A program made the translations under genes and the position numbers. From Elysia crispata (lineage: Eukaryota; Mollusca; Gastropoda; Plakobranchidae), in the NCBI GenBank assembly GCA_033675545.1, contig JAWDGP010000055.1, positions 132,501 to 196,500 of the forward strand: DNA of 64,000 bases, given 5' to 3'. Below are positions 13,524 to 25,450 of this stretch, in pieces. The notes beneath the pieces were generated by a model. The model saw nothing but the letters and a program-made list of their open reading frames with translations, was not told the origin of the DNA and made no database searches. Positions within the stretch are counted from its first letter, which is position 1. Each line of letters starts with the position of its first letter.

Positions 13524-13623
13524 GCGATCCAAGCATCTTGTTTGTGTTGTCTAAATCTTGCAGCGTCTCTCATGACCGATTCTGCCGATATTTGAAGAAA
13601 AGCATCTATTGCCGGCTCAGCAG
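13524..13623 (+). CDS. Exon-like orphan segment, product unknown
   Basis: 100 bp bounded on the left by a pyrimidine-rich stretch ending in TTGGCAG and on the right by CAGCAG|GTGAGA, a strong donor. One frame is open throughout and reads DPSILFVLSKSCSVSHDRF and then CRYLKKSIYCRLS. The other two frames contain stops. GC is higher than in the flanks. I do not recognise the protein and see no partner exon nearby. It could be an exon of a gene extending beyond what I can identify, or a chance or decayed exon. Confidence 0.3.
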
Positions 13624-13690
13624 GTGAGATATTTCACTTTCCACCTGTACTTTAAAAAGCCCTTTCCACCATGTGCAGTCGTGTATTGAA

Positions 13691-14275
13691 CTTGGTCACG
13701 GCCCAAAACATGTCACTCAAAATTCAATATCTAGTTCTAGTTGATTGTAACTCGCTAGGTTTACTGTTAACTTTCATCTTTTATGTCTGATCAAACGAAA
13801 TCAAACTTGGTCATGGCCCAAAACATGTCACTCAAAATTCAATATCTAGTTCTAGTTGATTGTAACTCGCTAGGTTTACTGTTAACTTTCATCTTTTATG
13901 TCTGATCAAACGAAATCAAACTTGGTCATGGCCCAAAACATGTCACTCAAAATTCAATATCTAGTTCTAGTTGATTGTAACTCGCTAGGTTTACTGTTAA
14001 CTTTCATCTTTTATGTCTGATCAAACAAAATCAAACTTGGTCATGGCCCAAAACATGTCACTCAAAATTCAATATCTAGTTCTAGTTGACTGTAACTCGC
14101 TAGGTTTACTGTTAACTTCCATATTTTATGTCTGATCAAACAAAATCAAACTCGGTCATGGCCCAAAACATGTTACTCAAAATTCAATATCTAGTTCTAG
14201 TTGACTGTAACTCGCTAGGTTTACTGTTAACTTTTACCTTTGATGCCTGATCAAACAAAATCAAACTTCCCCTAT
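13691..14275. repeat. 115-bp tandem repeat, five copies
   Basis: GCCCAAAACATGTCACTCAA recurs at 13701, 13816, 13931, 14046 and 14161, exactly 115 bp apart. The first three copies are nearly identical and the last two carry a few substitutions. No open frame of note. Confidence 0.95.
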
Positions 14276-14569
14276 CACCGAGTTAAATCTATAAAAAAAA
14301 TAATTTGTAATCTTAACCAATATCGGGTTTATCTCAGGAACTCGATTATGATTTAGACATTTCACTTTCGATACCAATGTTCTCACTAATGACCCAAAAT
14401 TTCCGAACTTCGCATGCTTATGGCACATAAAACTTATCTTAGCTGTATTTCCTGTGTGATCGAGATACTTAATTTAGACCTACTCTCTCCTTTAAACAAT
14501 ATAGCCCATATATATCTATAGACTTATCTTGTTCACGATAAGATGAAAGCAAAAATTTAACGGTACTCA

Positions 14570-14715
14570 CTTTCGGTTCAAAGTTTGAGCACTCGCTTGA
14601 CAGAATGCTGGGTCTATAAGTCGCCAGTTCAATCAGTGACGCTGTCAGTGAGGTGACGTCTTGCCCTGCATGTCTAGTCTGTTACTGTTAGAGAAAAAAC
14701 CTTAACCCCATCATG
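14570..14715 (+). mobile_element. Probable tRNA-derived SINE remnant
   Basis: GAGCACTCGCTTGACA followed 25-30 nt later by CCAGTTCAATC resembles the 3' D-arm/anticodon-arm and box B (GTTCRANYC) of a tRNA-derived SINE. An unrelated tail ending near AACCTTAACCCCATCA follows. Degenerate. The assignment rests on these two motifs and their spacing. Confidence 0.4.
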
Positions 14716-15375
14716 GCATAAAAGCGTACGATGAACTTAACAAGTGTTCAGGGAATGAAATTTGTATTAGATTAAAGGTTAACATTTGACCCCTCATCAG
14801 AAGGCATGCTTTAGCTGGGGTATTTCGTAGGGTCATTTTAAGAGCATAATTTTTCGTCTTATTTCTTTGCACGTGCTTACTTCGCCAACCCCCTTTCCCC
14901 GTATACATGTATTTTAAAACCCATTCTATGTGTTGCAAAACCATATTATTGAGGGAAAAACTACTACAAAGAAACTCCACTGGTGTCTTTTCTTCGGATG
15001 CATTCAAAACTCTTTACAAAGTGTTTTTTTTTCTTTTTTCATGCAAAAAATCAACAAAAAAGAAAAAGACATAAAATAGGGAACAAAATAGGAGATGTCA
15101 TTTTTTTATTTGTTCACAACAATCTGAGAACAAGAAAAACCAGAGTTTGTCACCTTTTGATCTGCCGCTAGTGAGTTTTACACACAATATCACATAACGA
15201 GCCAAAAAGAGCAAGATTGCTCTAAAGTCTAAGTGGGTTGTGCTTTTAAATGAAGCGTAATTAATTGCTTAGAGCCTGTTACTAGAAATGACGTCATGGC
15301 CACATCCCCCTATTAACTGTTCATTGCAAAAGCGAGTCGCGAGAATTGTATATCGTGTTAGAGGTAACAGAGAAA

Positions 15376-15650
15376 AAAAACATGTAAGTCAGAGTACATC
15401 CATGTGTATAAAATGTGTGTGTGTGGGGGGGGGGGGGGGGGGGGGCGAGACATAGTTTGAATGTCTCGAAGGGCTTAAATTCTTATTTTGTAGATGTGGC
15501 AAAAACATGTAAGTCAGAGTACATTCTGATGTATAATGTGTGTGTGTGTGTGGGGGGGGGGGGGGGCGGGGGGCGAGACAAAGTTTGAATGTCTCGAAGG
15601 GTTTAATCTAAACTTCTTACTTTGTAGATGTGGCAAAAACATGTAAGGAA
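15376..15650. repeat. Duplicated ~125-bp unit with poly-G and hairpin
   Basis: ACATGTAAGTCAGAGTACAT occurs at 15380 and 15505, and its start recurs at 15639. Each full unit contains (GT)n, a G run (about 22 G at 15425-15446; about 17 G then CGGGGGGC at 15552-15574) and then an inverted repeat. In the first unit CGAGACAT pairs with ATGTCTCG across a 7-nt loop. Confidence 0.9.
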
Positions 15651-16454
15651 GAGAAAAGGAAGATTGATAAAGATGTAACGTAGTTCTAATGGTTCACGTT
15701 TTAACACCCGGAAGAAAATAATATTAATCTAAGTAGTCACGTTTGTTTTCATGAAACAAATCTTAAGGTTCCATAATTTGCAAAGTCCGATATGCGTAGG
15801 TGTTTACATAGTTGGTTGCGATATCACAGAAAAAACAGCCGTTTAACGAATGACCCTACATATGTGGCTGCGTAAAGGGAATATCTTTCATTTTCGTCTC
15901 CTTAGTCTTAACGCCTATATGTCTTCAAAATCGGCCGCCATGTTTGCTGAATACAGGACACAAATAGAGACAAACAATCAATAAAGAATAAAAAAAAAAA
16001 TGCAAGAATGATATGGAATACCTTGAAAGAAACATCGAACCTAAGTATATACAAAGATAGAGCGAACTCCGTACTTTACTTCACAAATCAGTTGTCCTAT
16101 CCGCTTTAATCTTTTATCGAATAAGTAATGATAACAAAATCAGAATGTCATTATCTATGTTTCTCTTTGAAGCTAATCTCTCATTCATTCGACTTAAAAA
16201 AATTGCGTCGGTTTTGACATTTTGCTCACGAGATGAAAGGAAACAGAAGTCATGTTTAATTTGTGATATGCGGTTGATAGCTGATTGGCTCCACATCCCA
16301 TACCTTATCAAGTGATGCATGACTCATTAATCACGATAGATCGTATATATAACCTGTAGTTGAAAGTTTTTTTGGGTTTTTTTCGAGCTAGAGCGTTGCT
16401 TGCGTGGTCATTTAATCAAAGGTTGATTGCATCAAAGTGCCAACATAATGTGAT
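15651..16454. other. No gene recognised
   Basis: Non-repetitive AT-rich DNA. No convincing coding or RNA signal. Confidence 0.55.
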
Positions 16455-16680
16455 GCGACGCCACAAAATAGGACGTTTTGCATCAGCCAAATTTTTGGGT
16501 AATAGCAAATTTTCCTTGAGAAAGAACTCTCCGCTTTTATACTACTCTAAATTCTAACTTTTATGTTTTTTCAGAATTAAAAGCTCATCAAATAGTGATG
16601 ATTTCAAGTTTCCTTGATGAAAATGGGTTTTTCCCAAGTAGTTGTCTGCCTCAGAAAATCTCATTTTATGGCTTAGCTAC
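16455..16680 (+). mobile_element. MITE-like dispersed repeat, copy A
   Basis: This 226-bp segment matches the reverse complement of 34571-34798 end to end. Shared stretches include AAATTTTTGGGT, TTATACT-CTCT/GAT-TTCTAA, TCAGAA-TAAAAG, GATTTCAAG, GTAGTTGTCTGC and CTCATTTTATG. The two ends of the element resemble each other in inverse orientation (GCC-AAAAT-GA against its counterpart), as in miniature inverted-repeat elements. No transposase frame, so non-autonomous. Confidence 0.6.
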
Positions 16681-17290
16681 ACATATAACTTGGCTAAGCG
16701 CTTTATTCCTGTCTTTTATTTTTTTCAAAGAATAAATAGAAAGAGGAGATTTGAGAAAGTTGTTCGAACCGCCTTCTACCTCATCGCCTGTTGAAATCAA
16801 CACTGACTTTGAGTTCTAAGTTTACGGTTCCTCTTTACTTGCGACATGTTATGCTCGTGAGCGCTGAGTTATGCTCACGTTCAAATGATTGACCTCTTCT
16901 ACAACCGCCTCGGCTTCTCTCGGGTAACAGGGTGTCGGCCCTTGGTCTTAAGGGATATTTTAATTCTGTCTCGGAACCAAAATGGTCAAAAAATAGGTTG
17001 GAGGTCTCACATATTCAACCCTATCCGCCGAAGGTTGAAGCGTCCAGTTTCAAGAACCCAATTAGGGCTAACGTTGGCTACATAAACTGGTGAATTTTTG
17101 ACTATCGAAAGGATTTTCCTCATAAAAGATACAAAAAATGATATTCCGTGTCATAAATTGTGGTGTTAAAGATCAAAACGTTCCCTTGAAAAGATGTCCT
17201 GAGTTCGCGCCCAGTTCTCATAGTGTCATGGCCGGAGAACACATCAACGACTGAGCACAGATCTGGATGTTGTAGCTCTGATATTGATAC
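16681..17290. other. No gene recognised
   Basis: Ordinary non-repetitive sequence. Two overlapping frames of about 65-70 codons lack motifs. Confidence 0.5.
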
Positions 17291-17311
17291 TGCTGATTTG
17301 GTTTGGTTACA

Positions 17312-17625
17312 CGATTTTAAACTTTGGTACGTCACATGCCAAGGTCATCATCCACATCTACGTTAGAGCATCCAAAGCTCAGACTGTATCTTAAAACTGA
17401 TTTGCTTTAGTTAAAGGATTTCAAACTTTGGTACGTCACATGTCAAAGTCATCATCCACATCTACGTTAGAGCATCCAAAGCTCAGACTGTATCTTGAAA
17501 CTGATTTGCTTTAGTTAAAGGATTTCAAACTTTGGCACATCACATGTCAAGGTCATCATCCACATCTACGTTAGAGCTCCAAAAGCTTAGGCTGTATCTG
17601 AAAACGCGTCAAGTTTGATTGACAT
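17312..17625. repeat. 104-bp tandem repeat, about three copies
   Basis: AAACTTTGGTACGTCACATG starts at 17319 and 17423, and a variant at 17527, 104 bp apart. The third copy decays after about 70 bp. Confidence 0.93.
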
Positions 17626-18194
17626 GTAGGAAAAAAAATCAATCGGCGATGTGTAGATCTCACCTACAGAATACTCCAGGGGCAATGGCGACTTGCTTGA
17701 CATGTCTGAAATGACCTTGCTATCATTGTGATGTCAACATTCATATCTTTGCAAATTTTCGATCATTAATGATTTGTTCTTTAGGTGTATGAGTTAAATC
17801 ATTTTTTTTTTATTTCTTTTCGTGGTTTACAGTTTATCGCATTGCCGGTACGGTTGTCAGCACTTCACTTCGTAGTCTTTGATGTTTTAATGACTTCAAC
17901 TTAATCTACTGTCATTGAGCAAATGATAAACAACAGATATTTATCAGTTTGAAATGCCTATCAGAGACTTTGAACACTTTCTTCTGACACCTTTTTACAA
18001 TTCATATAACCTTGGTCTAAATAAGCATAGGACATCTTAATTTTAAAGCTTATTTTATTCGCTTACTCATTTTGCAATAACCGTTCATGGTTACTTGGGC
18101 TCGTAACTGTTTTAATCAATCAACCAATCATGCAAGCCAAAATGCAGAAACAGATGAAAGTATAATACTAAATACCCTGAGACAGTTTAAAAAA

Positions 18195-18265
18195 AAAAAA
18201 GCTAAAGTAGAGTTCGAACAAACAACCGTAGAGGCACTACTTTACTGCTCTAACTAGTGTCATGA
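18195..18265 (-). mobile_element. tRNA-like sequence followed by a T run (SINE or tRNA relic)
   Basis: On the minus strand AGTTAGAGCAG resembles the D-arm end of a tRNA. A short GTAG...CTAC hairpin sits where the anticodon arm would be, and TTGTTCGAACTC matches box B. A run of T follows directly, which would serve as an RNA polymerase III terminator. The T-stem and acceptor stem do not pair properly, so it is not a functional tRNA as written. Confidence 0.35.
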
Positions 18266-18597
18266 ATCTTACTTCATTAAACTACAATTTTTTTTGCTGA
18301 TGCGGCATCACATTTGTGCTAGTATTTTTTTATTTATCCACGTAATGAGATACTCTAAATTCATTTTTTGCAAAACCTACTCTGTAATAGGAAGCTCGAA
18401 GGGCCGCTTGTTCAAAGTGTTTTACACACAGATGGATTTCGACATGTTGAGAGAAACGCAACACGCAAACAATTTAGATCGCTGTTCATATAAATTGAAA
18501 TATCGATGGAGCGGAACAAAGTGTGATGCTAATTGGAATTTTCACTTTGGTTTTAAAGCCGAAGATAAGTGGAGGGGGGCTAGAGAGAAAGGGAAAA

Positions 18598-18599
<2 letters not shown>

Positions 18600-18668
<69 letters not shown>

Positions 18669-18759
18669 AAGAAAGAGGGAGATTGAGAGAGATAAGAGAG
18701 AGATTGAGAGAGATAAGAGAGAGAAAGAGAGAGAGATTGAGAGAGATAAAAGAGATTGA

Positions 18760-18814
<55 letters not shown>

Positions 18815-18883
18815 AATAGGGAGATTGAGAGAGATAAGAGAGAGAGATTGAGAGAAATAAAATAGAGATTGAGAGAGGGAGAG

Positions 18884-18918
<35 letters not shown>

Positions 18919-18989
18919 GAGAGATCGAGAGAAAGAGGGAGATTGAGAGAGATAAGAGAGAGAGATTGAGAGATAAAAGAGAGATTGAG

Positions 18990-19057
<68 letters not shown>
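18600..19057. repeat. (GA)n polypurine tract with GATT/GATA interruptions
   Basis: About 460 bp of nearly pure purine sequence. The Arg/Glu frames through it are artefacts of the repeat. Confidence 0.96.
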
Positions 19058-19059
<2 letters not shown>

Positions 19060-19575
19060 GAGTGTAAATGGATGGATGTGCTCTTGTCAGCTACTGCAGT
19101 ACACCTGACTTTTCTATCCTTTTTTCAGCCTTACAACAGATCGAATTTTTAAAAAATCTGAGCTCAAGTTTCACTTTAACCCGAGGAGTACACATTCCCT
19201 TTAACCCCAATGTTTATAATTATGAAGTTCTGAACCAACGTCCGGTTCTAGCGTCGAATGACACACGGACGACACTCGGGAACAGTTAATCTGGCAATGG
19301 AGGTTTGAACTTTTACACAATGCGATTTGAGGTATTTGCACAATGTTTTAGACTATTTCGTGTGTGTGTTGTACGGGTTCATTCTGTTCAGCTTGAAATT
19401 TGAATTAGTGAATGTTTAGCTCAATAAAAAGGTAGAAAGAAGGATAGGACAATAGTTATATAAAAAGACAGACTGATAGAGAAAGCTTTATGAATAGATA
19501 AATCTGTAGAGAGAACTACAATTATACAGATAGGTGGACAGAAAGATGGAGAACTATAGTGAGACACCGAGAGAG
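19058..19575. other. No gene recognised
   Basis: A 73-codon open frame starts at 19068 directly after the repeat. I do not recognise its product, and it lacks splice or start context. Confidence 0.5.
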
Positions 19576-19631
19576 AGAAAGAGAGACAGACAGATAGACA
19601 GACAGACAGACAGATAGGCAGATAGAGAGAA

Positions 19632-19666
<35 letters not shown>

Positions 19667-19682
19667 TAGAGAGAAAGAGGAA
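19576..19682. repeat. (GACA)n/(GA)n microsatellite
   Basis: Mixed GACA, GATA and GA repeats. Confidence 0.93.
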
Positions 19683-19920
19683 GATTGATAAGATACCGAG
19701 GGTGTTTGTCAATATCCATCTGATACACGGAAGACAGACAGAGAGAGACAGACCAGGACGTTACGTTAAAACAAAATGAGGCCTTAGAATAGTTCGCGTC
19801 AAACAGTCAAGCTGTGGCCAATCCTTTTTTGTTTTTCCTTTATTTTGTTTTTGCGTCGACCAAAGTCCGGGTCTTGTGAAGCAGATCGTACTGCCCTTGT
19901 CACAATGTTTTGTTAAGCTT

Positions 19921-20135
19921 AAAAGAGAGAGAGAGGGGTGTAGGGAGGAGGAAGGACGAAAATGTCAGGGGTAAGATCGAGAGAAGAGGCAAATAGGGGT
20001 AAAAGGAAGATAGAGAGAGAATGGTAGAGAGAAAGACTAAAGAGAGAAAGAGAGAGAGAGAAAGAGAGAGAGAGAGAAAGAGATAGAGAGAGAGAAAGAG
20101 AGAGAGAGAAAGAGAGAGAGAGAGAAAGAGATAGA

Positions 20136-20213
<78 letters not shown>

Positions 20214-20215
20214 GA
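19921..20215. repeat. (GA)n polypurine tract
   Basis: About 295 bp of GA with A-rich interruptions. Long Ser/Leu frames on the other strand are artefacts. Confidence 0.95.
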
Positions 20216-20870
20216 ACCTTTATCGGACATCTCGAATGAATCAAAGATAAATACCAAAACAAAACAAAATAAAAAGAAAGGTTTGAAACAGAAACGAGTT
20301 CTGAGCTGAAACAAAAGCCTTCCTGTCTCGATGGAACTGTAAGTTGCTGATTAGAGGTAATAGAAAGTAAATTAAGTCTCAAATAAATTTAGGCTTATAT
20401 TTAATTTTTAGCTCATGTATCGATTTTCGTTTGATTTATATGAAATTAGAATAAAGTGATAACATAGTATCTATTTGTTCCAGCTTCATACATAAGCCGT
20501 CTCAAGGAATGACTCTTCAAATAGTTTGGAAGACGTTTAACAGCCAAAAAAAAAAAAAAAAAAAAATCAGCTGTACATCCTAGCACGTTTTCCATCTCCC
20601 TCTGTATGTGCTGAGTGACTTCCTTTTTCAAAGCCTGTGCTCTTACTTTTAGAGTTAAACTGGCGACTCCAGCTCGATCTTAATAAAAAGATTTCGGTGA
20701 CCGCTGCAATTTGAGGCGAATGCACTTTTCACCTGGCATTGAATTGGACTAAAGAAGAGAATGTTGACCGTTATTACCAGTACCCGGAATATTCAATGGT
20801 CAAGGGAGGGTCATCGAGAAAGACAAGTCACAGAGGGGACGAGACAGGGAGAGATGGGTAGAAGATAGAT
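20216..20870. other. No gene recognised
   Basis: AT-rich; contains a 22-nt A run at about 20546-20567. Nothing identifiable. Confidence 0.55.
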
Positions 20871-20876
20871 AGATAG

Positions 20877-20877
20877 G

Positions 20878-20948
<71 letters not shown>
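20877..20948. repeat. (GA)n microsatellite
   Basis: About 70 bp of uninterrupted GA. Confidence 0.95.
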
Positions 20949-20950
<2 letters not shown>

Positions 20951-22015
20951 TAGAAGGGAGTTAGAATTGCGGTCAAGTGTGGTGTTACAAAGATCGCGGT
21001 GACACAGAGGTCATCAGGGGTCAAATCAAGACCGTGTAGGTCAAAAAGATAAAAAATAATCAACAAGTCAATGTCATAAAGACTTAATATTGCTGAGGAA
21101 GTGGCGATTACACACACACACACACACAAACCACAGCTTCTTAAAAAAGAGAACAGGAACTCCATATTACTATAACGGATAAGATTAATGAATTTTCCTG
21201 TCTTTCCTCGATATGGACACTTTTTATTTTCAGTTAAAGCAGAATGCAGCTGTCAAATCCATTTACGCATTGCAAAAACAGGATATTCTCAAAAGAACAA
21301 GTGGCTCAATAAGGCATTTTATTTTTTTTTTATTTTCTTCTTCATGAGTAATCATGTTCTTATTATTGTTGTTGTTGTTTTTTTGTTGTTGACGTAATAT
21401 TTTCGGGTCGCTTTATCTTTGTTGAGCTATCCTTCATAAAGTTCATGACCAACTAGAATCCATCACGTGAATTTTCCCAATGTTATGAATGGCAGAACCA
21501 GAGAATCTCTGCAGTTGATATGGTTCAAAAACCAACGTTGCTCGTGCGGCAGGCATGATTTGTGAACTGGTGATAGGATCTTTATTTGGCCTGTAATTTT
21601 TAGATTTGCGGAGCCTTTTAGCGGTAATATTGTTAGGGTTTCCTTTATTTATTGGTGCGAGTCTTGACGCCATTGTTGGGATAGTTTAGGAATTCACTTG
21701 CTGTATTGTCAGAACCCGATTTGGGTAAGTAGTTACTTTTACATGAGGGCTTGGGATACACAAAACTACGCTGTTTGTAATCGAGTTTATATTTGCTTTA
21801 CTAAGAATTAAAAAAATTGTTAAAAAATATTGCTTTTCTTTATTGTTATTTCGATTAAAAGCGTGTAGGCTGAAGATTATGAACACGCTATACAATGGAA
21901 TAAAAGGCGTCAGCTGACAAAAGGTTTATGCACCCATCAACAGCATACAAAAATAAAGGAATACAAAATGAGAATAGACACAGATTGGGAGATTGAGGGA
22001 GGGGAGGGGGAGGAG
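20949..22015. other. No confident gene
   Basis: Includes a (CA)n patch at 21111-21127. A 76-codon minus-strand frame at 21443-21673 has a mixed amino-acid composition that is not repeat-driven. Neither homology nor splice signals could be recognised. Confidence 0.45.
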
Positions 22016-22017
22016 AC

Positions 22018-22053
22018 AGACTGATAGATAGATAGATGGATAGATAGATAGAT

Positions 22054-22094
<41 letters not shown>

Positions 22095-22095
22095 A
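22018..22095. repeat. (GATA)n/(GACA)n microsatellite
   Basis: GATA repeats passing through GA into GACA repeats. Confidence 0.94.
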
Positions 22096-22589
22096 GAGCG
22101 AGAGATTTAAACTGTTCATATATCGATTTATATATTGTATTTATTTTTAGCTATTTGTTTCTGTTGGTGTACCGTCGCGTAAGCCGTAAGCTTGTGTGAA
22201 AAATATAAAAAAAAAAAAGAAAAAAGAAAAACGAAAACACAAGAATATATGTCACGAAAATGAAAACTGAATTGTTCACGAAAAGTTTTAACCTGGGGGA
22301 TATCAAATTATCTTGAACTATTTACACGATGTGCCTTAGGAGAATTTTGATGTAGAAAGATGGCTTGGCCGGGATTGTGATCCATGGAGGTTATACTGAA
22401 TAACTACACATCTGTGACCCTCGGCTGAATGTTGACAATATTTACAATGTCTTGTCGTGGGTATGGGTTGTTTTTTTTTGTTTTCTAATATTTTTTTTTC
22501 CAATACGAATCGATTCAAATAGTTCTTTGTAGAACGGATGAAACTAAAGACATGAGGTAGGGTAAAGGTTTTGAGTGCGCGCGAGGGAA

Positions 22590-22631
22590 GGAGAAAGAGA
22601 GTGGTAGAAAAGCGCTAAATAGATAGAGAGA

Positions 22632-22698
<67 letters not shown>

Positions 22699-22885
22699 GC
22701 GGAGAGAGTGATAGAAAAGAGCTAAAGACATAGAGAGAGGAAAAAGGAGAGAGAGGAAGAGAGAGTGTGTGTGAGAGAGAGAGAGAGACATACAGACAGA
22801 CAGACAAACAGAGATAGACAGGCAGACAGACAGACAGACACAGACAGACGGACAGACAAAGACAGAGAGAGAGAGTTAGAGGGAA
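22590..22885. repeat. (GA)n and (GACA)n tract
   Basis: About 70 bp of pure GA followed by interrupted GA and then GACA repeats. Confidence 0.95.
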
Positions 22886-23011
22886 AGAGAGTGAAACAAA
22901 GAGTGTTTGACAACCAAATCTTCTAATACCAACATACAAAATATAGGGAAATTTTAAAAGTAAAATCTAGCTAAAACTGCGCTACGCTTTTCAAACTATT
23001 AGTTTTAAGCA

Positions 23012-23017
<6 letters not shown>

Positions 23018-23083
<66 letters not shown>

Positions 23084-23085
23084 AT
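23018..23085. repeat. (TA)n microsatellite
   Basis: About 65 bp of TA flanked by short TG runs. Confidence 0.96.
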
Positions 23086-23264
23086 ATAATTTTTATGCAA
23101 AAGACTTCATTTTTTTAAAGTTATGTGGGAATCTTTGTGTTTCTGCTCTCCAACTTTTTTTTTAAATGCCCTTTCATTTTGCTGTGGTATCAGCTACAAG
23201 GGCATAATAATAACTTTAATCAATCATCGATGACAACAAGAACACCAACAGTCGAAGCAAAAAC

Positions 23265-23294
23265 TACAACCATAACGACAACAGCAACAATAAT

Positions 23295-23334
<40 letters not shown>

Positions 23335-23385
23335 GCCATAACATAGCAACAACAGCAACATCAACAAGAACATAAAAAACAATAG
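23265..23385. repeat. (CAA)n microsatellite
   Basis: CAA/ACAACA repeats with imperfect flanks. The poly-Thr frame across it is an artefact. Confidence 0.93.
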
Positions 23386-24790
23386 TAATAACAGCTAATG
23401 GCATGACTTAAAAAATCATTGCAATTTTTTGTGGGACACGAATTTTCTTTTTAAAAATGCAACCATTTTATGAATCTGTTGTAAGAAAAAATTCTCCCGA
23501 AATCATAAAATCAATATTGGTGCGACAGCTTGTAAGCAAGACCGCAAAAGAGGAAGAATATTCTTTCATAAGTCATACCATAGCTATAACGCAGCTAAAA
23601 TTTTGTCCTGTTTATGGGGAACTGATAAAGTTTAAATTTACTTAATAGGCAATGCGAAATATTAATTCCAACTTATATTAAACCCTTTCAGACAAGTTCA
23701 GAATATCAATTTATGTGCCGGATTAAATTTCACGTCTCGCTCTAATGAGCTTGCCAGATGGGAAACTTTTCTGGGAGAACTTTATTTACATAATCATATA
23801 AATGCTGTTAGATTTGACTTTTGGTCAAGAAAATGTCGATTACAGCCAATTTCCCTTTCCTGGCAATAGAACGGATGAAAAGTTCAGTAGATTAAACAGA
23901 GGAAAAAAGGATGCAATAAAAAATCCAATCCATAAGAGGACCGGTACGATCAAAAAAGCAGAAAAAAGCAAATCGCAAACAAAACCAATGAAAAAAAAAA
24001 CCCTTTGCACAAATAATTTAATGGTTTAGTTTGTCGCTCTTGAACTGAATTTTGAAAATCAAGAGCAGATAACTTCGGGCCTCTAAGTTTTTGTAGGTCG
24101 AGTAGACCAAGTTGAAAAGAAGTCCTATTTCCTGATCTTTTCTCTTTTCAGGAAACTCGATTCGTAGCGCAAGCTGGTCGTAGAAAAATGGTGCAGATAT
24201 GTTTAATTTTATAGGTCATTTTTTTGTGTGTTTGTGTCATAAAAACAGATTTAAACTAGTCTTGTTTCTAAACACTGAGTGACACAAATTGAAAACTAAA
24301 TAATCAATAACGCGTAAAATAAAATTTCTTGTATCTAGATCTAGAGCAAAGTATTAAATATAATGTTTTGAAATATTGGAAAAAAAAAACCTTGGCGTTG
24401 CATTATCACAAAATCTAAGTTTGGATATTATATATTGGTAGGCTTAAGTAAGAACGCCGCTTTAGCTAAAAAATCAGCAAGTCTTGAGTTTTGCACATCC
24501 CCTCTACATCCATAATGGTTTGCAAAAATTTAGTTTCATAGTTCATGACTGTATATAACTATAGAGCTTTAGATCGTCATTGATTGGTTCGAGACAGAAA
24601 AGAAGTTAAGTATTTTGAAATTTCTGTGGATTATTGTTAATAAATGTTAAACATGCTGTTTTTTAATTTATAACTTAACTAGGATCACAGTTATCAACCT
24701 TGTTTGTTTGGTTTCTGTATCAGAAGAATTAATTTAATCAGTATCTGAGGATTTTGATCTGGATCTATGTTTTATTTGCATTCCACCTAT
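23386..24790. other. No gene recognised
   Basis: AT-rich DNA. Open frames at 23457 and 23802 (62 and 75 codons) show no motif. Confidence 0.5.
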
Positions 24791-24799
24791 TATGTAGAG

Positions 24800-25450
24800 T
24801 AGACTTTACCAACTTCGAAGTTCTCTTGTGACATTGCATCTTGTCACACAAAGTCTTGTGACCACAATAACATCATGCCTGCCGAACATCCAGCATAATA
24901 GATTTTTAAAGCCTTTTCCGCTTTAGCTTCTCCATCAATAAATCAATTCAAAGCCCTGGAATTGACCCCCTCTGAGGTAGCTGATTGCTCTCCGCTTGTT
25001 ATTTTAATACACAGGACATTTCCGAAAAGTGGCGTTGTGGGGTCCCCTCAGGGAATACCTGCTATGCCTCTGGGTTAACTAAGCGGGGAGTAGGTTTTCC
25101 CGTCTTTCGTAAAGCTAAACTAATCTGATGTCTGAATTGTCCCTTTCTAATAGGCCTTCAGCTGGACAATGAATGTAATTATTGTTTAGTGCATACTGAG
25201 GCGCTAACTATCTGAACCTTAAGGGCCTTGCGCATGACTTCTGGTATCTTAAATCTCCAGAGTAACATAGAAGAGATGGCCATCGTGTTCTATTCAGAGT
25301 TGCTTATACGCCCTTAGCGTCATTGCGTCATGTGACTCCTATAATTAGCTCCATCAGGGCTTGTGCCTGAAGTACTTACATGCCCGCAATTCTCCTTAAA
25401 TCGAGCGGCCCTAATCAGTCCGTATAGGAGTTTTTCCTACAAATTGGCGG
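24800..25450. other. Non-repetitive, GC-richer non-coding block
   Basis: About 650 bp without tandem repeats or long open frames. It is noticeably richer in GC than its neighbours and contains homeodomain-type TAATTAG. It could be a regulatory element or an old mobile-element relic. No function can be read from the sequence. Confidence 0.3.

Noticed and set aside
18195-18265. A functional tRNA gene
   Set aside because: Box-B-like and D-arm-like motifs are present, but the T-stem and acceptor stem do not pair. It is listed only as a relic.
21443-21673. 76-codon minus-strand frame with mixed composition
   Set aside because: It is not repeat-driven and looks protein-like, but no motif, splice signal or neighbouring exon supports it. 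A database search would decide.
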